Positions 57,723 to 64,000 of a DNA stretch of 64,000 bases are shown one piece after another. A model generated the notes under the pieces. The model had not been told where the DNA came from. It searched no databases and was given only the letters and a program-made list of their open reading frames with translations. Location of the stretch: positions 153,109 through 217,108 of the forward strand of contig NZ_LMEH01000002.1 in NCBI RefSeq assembly GCF_001425325.1. The letters are read 5' to 3'. Made by a program: the position numbers and the translations under genes. Source of the stretch: Leifsonia sp. Root1293 (lineage in GTDB: Bacteria > Actinomycetota > Actinomycetes > Actinomycetales > Microbacteriaceae). Each line of letters opens with the position of its first letter. The first letter of the stretch is position 1.

Positions 57723-57752
57723 TTGACGTCTCTGTCGCGGAGAGAGTAGAAC
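57723..57752 (+). promoter_or_regulatory. sigma-70-like promoter of the gad operon
   Basis: TTGACG (57723-57728), 18 bases, then TAGAAC (57747-57752). Transcription would begin about 57759, leaving a leader of roughly 120 nt before gadB at 57880. Confidence 0.6.
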
Positions 57753-57879
57753 GAAACCGTACGGCTGAGACTCGCTCAGATTCGCTCCACCCAACACGAT
57801 CCACCCACTCCACCTCGCTTGGCTGTCGATGGCTGGCCGCCGTAGCCACGCGCGGGCAATCCCAAGGGGGAAACAGGCA

Positions 57880-59334
57880 ATGGAAGATCTCAATCCCAAC
57901 GCATCGGTCCGCGGAAGTGCCGACGCCAAGGTGCAGCCCGATGATTCGACGCACGCGTTCACCGGAATCAGCGGACGCAACCAACTGAATCCCATCTTCG
58001 CCAGGGAAGGCGAGGCGACGGACTTCCCGCTCAACCAACTTCCCGACTCCGAATCCCTGCCCGAGACCGCCTACCAGATCGTTCATGACGAGGCGATGCT
58101 CGATGGCAACGCGCGCCTCAACCTGGCGACGTTCGTCGGAACCTGGATGGACCCGTACGCCGCGAAGCTCTACGCCGAGTCGGCCGACAAGAACATGATC
58201 GACAAGGACGAGTACCCGCAGACTGCGGCCATCGAGACGCGCTGCTGGAAGATGATCGCCAGTCTGTGGAACGCGCCGAGCGCCGACGGGGCCATCGGCA
58301 CGTCGACCATCGGCTCATCCGAGGCGTGCATGCTCGGAGGTCTCGCTCTGAAGCGCCGCTGGCAGGTCGCGCGACGTGCGGCGGGCAAGTCGACGGAGAA
58401 GCCCAACCTCATCCTCTCGAGCGCGGTGCAGGTCTGCTGGGAGAAGTTCTGCAACTACTGGGACGTCGAGGCACGCTACGTGCCCATCAGCGACGAGCAC
58501 AAGGTGCTCGACGGCCACGACCTCGACAAGTACGTCGACGAGAACACGATCGGCGTCGTCGCCATCATGGGCGTCACCTACACGGGCATGTACGAGCCGG
58601 TGAAGCAGATCGCCGAGGCGCTCGACAAGATCCAGGCCGACACAGGGCTCGACGTGAAGATCCACGTCGACGGAGCATCCGGCGGCATGATCGCGCCCTT
58701 CCTGCAGCCCGACCTCGAATGGGACTTCAGGGTCGACCGCGTCGTGTCCATCAGCACCTCGGCCCACAAGTACGGACTCGTCTACCCCGGTCTCGGCTGG
58801 GTCGTGTGGCGCACCATCGACGACCTGCCGAGCGACCTGGTCTTCGACGTCACGTACCTCGGCGGTCACATGCCGACGTTCGCCCTCAACTTCTCCCGCC
58901 CGGGCGCACAGGTGCTGCTGCAGTACTACCTGTTCCTCCGGCTCGGATGGGACGGGTACCGAAAGGTGCAGCAGGCGTCGCAGGATGTCGCCGTCTACCT
59001 GTCCAGCGAGATCGCGAAGATCGACGCCTTCGAGCTCTGGAACGACGGAACCGACATCCCGGTCTTCGCATGGCAGCTGAAGAAGGGTCACACGGAGAAC
59101 TGGAACCTCTACCACCTCTCCGAGCGCCTGAGACTGAAGGGCTGGCTCATCCCGGCCTATCCGATGCCGGACGACATCTCGGATCTCGTCGTGCAGCGCA
59201 TCGTGGTGCGCAACGGGCTGAGCCGCAACCTCGCGGAGTCACTGATGCTCGACATCAGGGAGGCAGTCGACTACCTCGATCGCCTCGAGTCCCCCATGCC
59301 GACCGAGGGCCAAGTGTCCTCGTACACCCACTAG
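57880..59334 (+). CDS. gadB: glutamate decarboxylase
   Basis: A 484-residue PLP enzyme that decarboxylates glutamate to GABA, consuming a proton, for acid resistance. GTSTIGSSEACMLGGLALKRRWQ and HVDGASGGMIAPF are substrate/PLP sites; the PLP lysine is K297 in SISTSAHKYGL. FSRPGAQVLLQYYLFLRLGWDGYRKV and a C-terminal plug region (SSYTH end) follow. The ATG at 57880 was chosen over 51 bases of extra frame without support. gadC follows after nine bases. A typical length for bacterial GAD. Confidence 0.96.
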   Translation: MEDLNPNASVRGSADAKVQPDDSTHAFTGISGRNQLNPIFAREGEATDFPLNQLPDSESLPETAYQIVHDEAMLDGNARLNLATFVGTWMDPYAAKLYAESADKNMIDKDEYPQTAAIETRCWKMIASLWNAPSADGAIGTSTIGSSEACMLGGLALKRRWQVARRAAGKSTEKPNLILSSAVQVCWEKFCNYWDVEARYVPISDEHKVLDGHDLDKYVDENTIGVVAIMGVTYTGMYEPVKQIAEALDKIQADTGLDVKIHVDGASGGMIAPFLQPDLEWDFRVDRVVSISTSAHKYGLVYPGLGWVVWRTIDDLPSDLVFDVTYLGGHMPTFALNFSRPGAQVLLQYYLFLRLGWDGYRKVQQASQDVAVYLSSEIAKIDAFELWNDGTDIPVFAWQLKKGHTENWNLYHLSERLRLKGWLIPAYPMPDDISDLVVQRIVVRNGLSRNLAESLMLDIREAVDYLDRLESPMPTEGQVSSYTH

Positions 59335-59343
59335 GCGGGCATC

Positions 59344-60999
59344 ATGACCACAACACGTCCCGGGGCGGCTGCCACGGGTTCGGAGCTGCCGAAGCGGGCG
59401 GACGGAACGGTCGCACCCTCGCCGGAGCACGTGAAGGCGCATCCGTTCGATCAGGTGCCCCACAAGCCGGCGATCGGTGCTCCTGCCGCCAGTTCCCAGA
59501 AGTTCATGTCCCTGATGCAGTTGGCGATCCTCACGGTCGTCGCCGTCGCGTCGCTCCGCAGCCTGCCGGCCATGGCCGGATTCGGCCTCGGTTCGATCAC
59601 CCTGTTCATCATCCCGGCCATCTTCTTCCTCGTCCCGACCGCGCTCGTCGCCGCTGAATTGGCGACGGGGTGGAAGGGCGGCATCTTCACCTGGGTGCGC
59701 CAGGCGTTCGGGGAGAAGTGGGGCTTCCAGGCCATCTGGCTGCAGTGGGTGCAGAACGTCGTCTGGTACCCGACGCAGATCGCCTTCATCGCCGCATCGC
59801 TCGCGTTCGTCTTCCTCGATCCGAACCTGGCGAACTCCGGCCTCTACACGGCGATCATCATCCTGGTGCTGTACTGGTTCTCGACCTTCATCACCTTGAA
59901 AGGCGGCAACCTGTTCGCCAAGGTGGGCTCGTGGAGCGGCCTCGCCGGCACCATCTTCCCGGGCATCCTGCTGATCATCTTCGGAATCTTCTGGGTGGCG
60001 AGCGGCAACCCCAGCCAGATCCCGCTGACCGCTTCGTCGATCATCCCGCCGTTCACCGGCATCGCCTCGATCGTGCTGATCGTGTCGAACGTGCTCGCGT
60101 ACGCGGGTATGGAGGTCAACGCGGTGCACGCGAACGACCTCAAGAACCCGGGCAAGCAGTATCCGAAGACCGTGCTCATCGCGTCGTTCCTCATCCTCGG
60201 CATCTTCATCGTGCCGACGATCGCGATCGGCCTCGTGGTGCCGTCGGATCAGCTCGGACTGACGACAGGCATCAATCTGGCGTTCAAGGCGTACTTCGAC
60301 GCATTCGGAGTCTCGTGGCTCACGCCGGTCCTGTCGCTCCTCATCGCCCTGGGCGCCTTCGCCTCGGTGGTGACCTGGATCGCCGGCCCGTCGCGCGGCC
60401 TCCTCGCGGCAGCGCGGAGCGGGTACCTCCCGGTCTTCCTCCAGCGTCGCAACAAGGCGGGCGTGCAGGTCGGCATCCTGAGCGTGCAGGGCATCGTGGT
60501 GACGCTGCTCGCCTCGCTGTTCATCTTCGTGCCGAACATCAACACGGCGTTCATCCTGCTCGTCGACATGGCAGCTGCGCTCTACCTCATCATGTACATG
60601 ATGATGTTCGCCGCGGCCATCCGGCTGCGGTCGAAGCAGCCTCACGTCGTGCGCTCCTATCGCGTGCCGGCGATGACGTTAATCGCGGCCGTCGGCTTCA
60701 TCGCCTGCCTCGCCGCCTTCTGCCTGGGATTCATCCCGCCGGCCGGCTTCGGCGACGGAGCCCCCGGCTGGGTCTATCCCGTGCTCGTCGGTGCCATCGT
60801 GATCGCGCTGGGCGTGCCGCCGTTGATCTTCTACGCCGTGCGCAAACCCACCTGGGACCAGCGCACCGCGGAGGAGAAGGCGACCTTCGACGACGTGCTC
60901 GTCAACCCGCCGGCGTCGGCTACCACGGGCACGGCTGGCACGACCGCCACGGACGGTCCATCTGGTGCGGCCGGTTCGACCGGGAAGGCCGCCCTGTGA
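59344..60999 (+). CDS. gadC: glutamate:GABA antiporter (GadC-like APC transporter)
   Basis: A 551-residue APC-superfamily antiporter with 12 helices, exchanging external glutamate for GABA. Family landmarks are SLRSLPAMAGFGLGSITLFIIPAIFFLVPTALVAAELATGWKGGIF, VWYPTQIAF, AYAGMEVNAVHANDLKNPGKQYP and WIAGPSRGLLAAARSGYLP. An N-terminal ~50-residue soluble tail and a ~45-residue Thr/Ala/Gly tail are present; E. coli GadC has a C-plug for pH gating. It directly follows gadB, and its stop overlaps the next GTG. Confidence 0.95.
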   Translation: MTTTRPGAAATGSELPKRADGTVAPSPEHVKAHPFDQVPHKPAIGAPAASSQKFMSLMQLAILTVVAVASLRSLPAMAGFGLGSITLFIIPAIFFLVPTALVAAELATGWKGGIFTWVRQAFGEKWGFQAIWLQWVQNVVWYPTQIAFIAASLAFVFLDPNLANSGLYTAIIILVLYWFSTFITLKGGNLFAKVGSWSGLAGTIFPGILLIIFGIFWVASGNPSQIPLTASSIIPPFTGIASIVLIVSNVLAYAGMEVNAVHANDLKNPGKQYPKTVLIASFLILGIFIVPTIAIGLVVPSDQLGLTTGINLAFKAYFDAFGVSWLTPVLSLLIALGAFASVVTWIAGPSRGLLAAARSGYLPVFLQRRNKAGVQVGILSVQGIVVTLLASLFIFVPNINTAFILLVDMAAALYLIMYMMMFAAAIRLRSKQPHVVRSYRVPAMTLIAAVGFIACLAAFCLGFIPPAGFGDGAPGWVYPVLVGAIVIALGVPPLIFYAVRKPTWDQRTAEEKATFDDVLVNPPASATTGTAGTTATDGPSGAAGSTGKAAL

Positions 61000-61385
61000 G
61001 CGCGCGTCGCTACACCCCGTTCATCGCTCTCGCCGTCGTGATCGGGTTCGCCGTGAGCGGCTGTGCGAACGGGTCGTCCGGGGGTGACGGGTCGGATCCC
61101 GTCGGCATCTGGGCGGAGTCCGACGCAACCGGTGCACCCGAGCTCACGCTCGAGAGCGATGGTGCCGTCGCAGGCACCGACGGTTGCAATCAGCTCAACG
61201 GCACGTGGGAGAAGGCGGACGACGGCGTCACGTTCGGCACCTTCTCCTCCACGATGATGGCGTGCGACGACGTCGATGCCTGGCTGGGCACCGCCACGTC
61301 GGCCACGATCGACGGGGATTCCATGACCGTCATGGACGAGACGGGCAAGAAGATCGGCACGCTCGAACGGGCGAATGACGAGTGA
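60996..61385 (+). CDS. META/HslJ-type lipoprotein, third gene of the gad operon
   Basis: A 129-residue lipoprotein: signal sequence (FIALAVVIGFAVSGC, lipobox SGC) and a META-like beta domain (GIWAESDATGAPELTLESDG, VAGTDGCNQLNGTWEKADDGVTFGTFSSTMMACDD). The two internal cysteines (DGCN, MACDD) correspond to the conserved META pattern. GTG 60996 overlaps the gadC stop (GTGA), so it is translated with it. HslJ-type proteins are linked to envelope stress and novobiocin resistance, which would fit acid protection at the outer face. Confidence 0.87.
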   Translation: MSARRYTPFIALAVVIGFAVSGCANGSSGGDGSDPVGIWAESDATGAPELTLESDGAVAGTDGCNQLNGTWEKADDGVTFGTFSSTMMACDDVDAWLGTATSATIDGDSMTVMDETGKKIGTLERANDE

Positions 61386-61400
61386 CGCCTGAGTGACGAC

Positions 61401-61432
61401 GGGGCCGGGCGGGCAGCAGCTCGCCCGGCCCC
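61401..61432 (+). terminator. terminator of the gad operon
   Basis: GGGGCCGGGCG (61401-61411) and CGCCCGGCCCC (61422-61432), perfect 11-bp stem 15 bp after the META-protein stop. Confidence 0.8.
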
Positions 61433-61440
61433 GCTCCGCC

Positions 61441-61605
61441 GCCCGCTGATCGAGTAGCGCCCGACCTCGCCCCCCTGATTGAGTAGCGCCCGACGAAGTC
61501 GGACGCGTACCGAAATCCCGCTCGCCCGCTCCCCACCGCTGTGCGAGCTCGACGGGTCTCGATACGCGTGCTCGCTGCGCTCGCTCGCTACTCGACCAGC
61601 GCGGA
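61441..61605. repeat. REP family 1, diverged facing units
   Basis: GCTGATCGAGTAGCGCCCGA and a diverged head (CTGATTGAGTAGCGCCCGAC) with tail face an inverted unit (GGGTCTCGATACGCGTGCTC...GCTACTCGACCAGCG). The block is between convergent genes. Confidence 0.88.
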
Positions 61606-61615
61606 CCGGGGATGG

Positions 61616-62008
61616 TCAGCGGGCAGACACCGAGCAGTTCGCGCACAGGCCGAAGACGTCGACGACGTGGGCGGCCTCGGTGAAGCCGTGCTCCCCCGCC
61701 ACCCGTTTCGCCCAGGCCTCGACCTCGTCTGCGCCGATCTCCACCGTGAGTCCGCAGTTGCGGCAGATGAGGTGGTGATGGTGGCCGGTCGTCGAGCAGG
61801 CTCGGTACAGGCTCTCGCCGTCGGGCGACTGCAGCGAGTCGGCCTCGCCCTGGTCGGCGAGGTCCGAGAGCGCGCGGTAGACGGTCGCCAGGCCGATCGG
61901 CGATCCGCCGGCGTGCAGGGCCGAATGCAGGCCCTGGGCGCTGATGAACCCGCCGGAGGTGTCCAGCGCCTCTCGCACGGCCTCACGTTGCCACGTGTTG
62001 CGCTTCAT
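61616..62008 (-). CDS. Fur-family metalloregulator (Zur-like)
   Basis: A 130-residue Fur-type repressor. The winged helix is RNTWQREAVREALDTSGGFISAQGLHSAL with IGLATVYRALSDLADQGEAD as the recognition part; the metal region has GHHHHLICRNCG and FGLCANC, giving the structural zinc CxxC pairs. The HHHH cluster and linkage to a ZnuB-like permease favour zinc sensing. The ATG at 62008 overlaps the permease stop (ATGA), so it is translated as the last gene of the importer operon and probably autoregulates it. Confidence 0.88.
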   Translation of the reverse strand: MKRNTWQREAVREALDTSGGFISAQGLHSALHAGGSPIGLATVYRALSDLADQGEADSLQSPDGESLYRACSTTGHHHHLICRNCGLTVEIGADEVEAWAKRVAGEHGFTEAAHVVDVFGLCANCSVSAR

Positions 62009-62820
62009 ACTGTCTCCACTCCGCTTCTCCAGCCTATCCGCGGCATCCGTCGCACCAGCAGTGCGAGCAGGAAGAAGCCGGCCGCCACGAGCGCGATGGT
62101 GGGGCCCGCCGCCACGTCGGCCACCCGCGAGAGCACGACGCCGATGATCCCGGATGCCGCCCCGATCACGGGCGCTATCACGAACATCCAGCGAGGCGAC
62201 GGTGCGACCACCCGCGCCGCCGCTGCGGGCGCCGCGATGAGGGCGATGGCCAGGATCGCGCCCACGGCGGGCATGGCCGTGACGACGGTGGCGGTGATCA
62301 GCACGAGGGCGAGCAGCTCCATCGGCCACTCCCTGTAGCCGGAAGCCGCGTAGCCACGGCGGTCGAAGGTCTGGAACACCAACTCCTTGCCGAAGGCGAG
62401 CAGCGCCAGCACCGTGATCAGCAGCACCGTCGATGCCAGCACCACATCGGAGGTGCTCACCGAGAGGATGGACCCGACGAGGAATGACTCGATCTCGATC
62501 GGCACCCCGGGATGCAGTGCCTGCAGCACGGCGCCGAGGGCGAAGCCCGCCGTGAGCACGATGCCGGCGGCCACCTGGGTGCCCTGTCGACGCACCCGGC
62601 TGATCATGGCCATGATTCCGACGATCACGATGCTCGCGAGGGCGGCGCCGAGCGGGATGCTGATGCCGAGCAGCGCGGCGGCCACGGCGCCGGGGAAGGT
62701 GGCGTGCGTGAGCGCCTGGGCGAAGAACACCCGCTTGCGCAGCACGACGATGGTGCCGACCAGGCCGCCGGCCGCCCCGATGACGACAGCGGCGAGCAGT
62801 GCGAGTTCGAAGTAGCCCAT
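62005..62820 (-). CDS. metal ABC transporter permease (ZnuB/TroC family), second permease
   Basis: A 271-residue eight-helix permease of the ABC-3 (zinc/manganese) family: LVGTIVVLRKRVFFAQALTHATFPGAVAAALLG, VEIESFLVGSILSVS-like and PAVGAILAIALIAAPAAAARVV. The TGATG junction with the upstream permease gives translational coupling. Two permeases are unusual for zinc systems, which often have one, but typical for actinobacterial and Treponema-type (TroCD) importers. Confidence 0.9.
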   Translation of the reverse strand: MGYFELALLAAVVIGAAGGLVGTIVVLRKRVFFAQALTHATFPGAVAAALLGISIPLGAALASIVIVGIMAMISRVRRQGTQVAAGIVLTAGFALGAVLQALHPGVPIEIESFLVGSILSVSTSDVVLASTVLLITVLALLAFGKELVFQTFDRRGYAASGYREWPMELLALVLITATVVTAMPAVGAILAIALIAAPAAAARVVAPSPRWMFVIAPVIGAASGIIGVVLSRVADVAAGPTIALVAAGFFLLALLVRRMPRIGWRSGVETV

Positions 62821-63767
62821 CAGGCGTTCACCTCGATGGACCCGGGAATGGTGGCGCGGTCGGCGTCGGCGCCCACGGTGGCGTTGCGCGCATCGCGCGC
62901 GCCCCGCACCCCTGCCACCCTGTCGACCGCGAGTCTGCCGACGAGCACGATGGCGTAGAGGCACACGAGGGTCACGACGACTGTGGCGCCCGCCGGCAGG
63001 CTGATCCCGTCGTCGACCGAGACGCCGAAGCCGATGCCCAGCCCGATCCAGGCGGCGAGCGCCGTCACGAGGGCGCCGAGGGGGAACAGCAGCCAGAGCC
63101 GGCGTGTGAGCAGGCGCCCGACGGCTCCGGGAACGACGAGCACTGCGAGCACCAGCAGGTTTCCGACGGCACTCGATGCCGCCACGACGACGAGCGCGAT
63201 CGAGCAGGTGAGGATCAAGTCGTTCATGAGCGGACGGAATCCCGACGCCTCGCTCCCCCGCGCATCGAAGGCGCGGTACAGCTGGCCGGGCAGCGTGACC
63301 AGCACGGCGACGAGGGCGACGGCGCAGAGGGCGACGGTGCGCCAGAGATCGGCATCCGTCACGGTCAGCAGGCGCCCGAACAGCAGGGCGTCGAGCTGGC
63401 CGGCGTAGTCGGTCTGGCGCGAGACCACCAGCACGCCGACGGAGAAGAAGCCGGTGAGCACGATGGCGATGGCGGCATCGGAGGCGACCCCGCTGCGCGT
63501 GAGCAGGGTGAGGACGACGGCGGCGAGCACCGCAGTGACCACGGCCCCGAGGAAGAGCCCGTCACGGCCGCCCGCGACGAAGCCGATCGCGATGCCGGGG
63601 AACACGGCGTGGGTCAGGCCGTCGCTGATGAACTCGAGGCCGCGCAGGTTCACGATCACGCCGACGACGCCAGCCACGACCGCCAGCGCCAGCAGCATGC
63701 CGAGGGCGCGCGCCATGAACGGGAGGGAGAACGGCTCCACGAACCAGGAGGAGAGGATGTCGCCCAT
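62820..63767 (-). CDS. metal ABC transporter permease, first permease
   Basis: A 315-residue ABC-3 permease. [23 protein letters not shown] is the family signature, [18 protein letters not shown] the conserved cytoplasmic/loop element, and [22 protein letters not shown] the pore helix. The C-terminal ~35 residues are hydrophilic. Its ATG overlaps the stop of the ATPase gene by one base. Zinc or manganese import is expected; selection between them is not possible from sequence. Confidence 0.9.
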   Translation of the reverse strand: MGDILSSWFVEPFSLPFMARALGMLLALAVVAGVVGVIVNLRGLEFISDGLTHAVFPGIAIGFVAGGRDGLFLGAVVTAVLAAVVLTLLTRSGVASDAAIAIVLTGFFSVGVLVVSRQTDYAGQLDALLFGRLLTVTDADLWRTVALCAVALVAVLVTLPGQLYRAFDARGSEASGFRPLMNDLILTCSIALVVVAASSAVGNLLVLAVLVVPGAVGRLLTRRLWLLFPLGALVTALAAWIGLGIGFGVSVDDGISLPAGATVVVTLVCLYAIVLVGRLAVDRVAGVRGARDARNATVGADADRATIPGSIEVNA

Positions 63768-64000
63768 CAGTGGCCTTCGTGGCCGGGGACGACGAGGGTG
63801 TGCTCGTCGACCTCGACGCCCACCTCGCCGAACGCCGCCTGCACGTTGGGCAGGGTGAGCACGTCGGCGGTGCGCCCGCAGGCCACCTGCTCGGCGTTCA
63901 GCAGAAGGACGATGTCGCAGACCTCACGGGCGAGTTCGAGGTCGTGGGTGGAGACGATCATGGCGACGCCGCGCGTCTTCAACAGGAGAAGGGTCTCGAC
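63767..64000 (-). CDS. metal ABC transporter ATP-binding protein (partial, C-terminal 77 residues)
   Basis: Only the end of the ATPase lies in the window; frame is open to base 64000, so it continues beyond the edge. The visible part has the H-loop [22 protein letters not shown] and [17 protein letters not shown] with VPGHEGH at the end, typical of ZnuC/TroB-type subunits. The Walker motifs and any solute-binding-protein gene would be outside. Confidence 0.88.
   Translation of the reverse strand, partial: VETLLLLKTRGVAMIVSTHDLELAREVCDIVLLLNAEQVACGRTADVLTLPNVQAAFGEVGVEVDEHTLVVPGHEGH

Noticed and set aside
1-64000. tRNA, rRNA, prophage or integrase genes
   Set aside because: I found no sequence with convincing tRNA arms or rRNA cores and no phage or integrase proteins in any frame.

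Overview
The window is 64 kb of very GC-rich chromosome. Codon use is strongly G/C-ending, GTG starts are frequent, and the words GGATGC/GCATCC recur. Together with the families present (F420/FMN luciferase-like enzymes, LCP proteins, CGNR regulators, the short DUF7882-type family, CopD-CtaG fusions) this suggests an actinobacterium, most likely Microbacteriaceae. That placement is inferred from gene content, not from rRNA. I see no rRNA, tRNA, insertion sequence, prophage or CRISPR array. About two dozen genes lack a Shine-Dalgarno sequence and instead carry a -10-like hexamer (TANNNT or close) ending 6-7 nt before the start codon, the arrangement expected for leaderless mRNAs.

Layout. 1-2.2 kb: end of a branched-chain 2-oxoacid dehydrogenase operon (E1-beta, E2). 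2.2-14.9 kb: methyltransferase, MMPL exporter with divergent TetR gene, ThuA-like protein, SnoaL/MarR pair, FBP zinc-finger protein, EamA exporter divergent from a CGNR regulator, SDR divergent from TetR across a clear operator, LLM oxidoreductase, AraC-type regulator. 14.9-23.7 kb: PPOX-like protein, esterase, three small conserved genes, aldo/keto reductase, a luciferase-like/FAD-oxidase fusion, MarR, a potassium channel and two tiny acidic proteins. 23.8-28.5 kb: glgX, a Ser/Thr kinase, a structured 348-bp gap, a DUF7882-like gene and dps.

28.6-32.9 kb holds a tightly overlapping four-gene operon: acyl-CoA dehydrogenase, PIG-L deacetylase/SAM methyltransferase fusion, glycosyltransferase, SDR. 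I cannot assign its product. 33-40.3 kb: a second DUF7882 gene, transporters (AI-2E, GAP, EamA, CDF) and an LCP cell-wall gene with a membrane-anchored partner. 40.4-42.9 kb: a glycine-rich repeat peptide one base upstream of a JmjC/cupin oxygenase, then a sucrase/ferredoxin-like protein. These two loci are my best candidates for undescribed systems.

43-54.2 kb: exported HNH nuclease, RecQ with a phosphoribosyltransferase-like tail, a serine-hydrolase homologue lacking its catalytic SxxK residues, DUF4383 membrane proteins, a Pif1-like helicase, an anchored extracellular protein and a CopD-CtaG fusion. 54.4-55.9 kb: HU and the cysteine-poor ribosomal proteins L28-L33-S14. 56-61.4 kb: alpha/beta hydrolase, YrhK-like membrane protein and a glutamate decarboxylase acid-resistance operon (gadB, gadC, META-type lipoprotein). 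61.6-64 kb: a zinc/manganese ABC importer with a Fur/Zur-type regulator as last gene.

Two families of intergenic palindromic repeats recur, mostly at gene 3' ends. In five genes the repeat supplies the stop codon.
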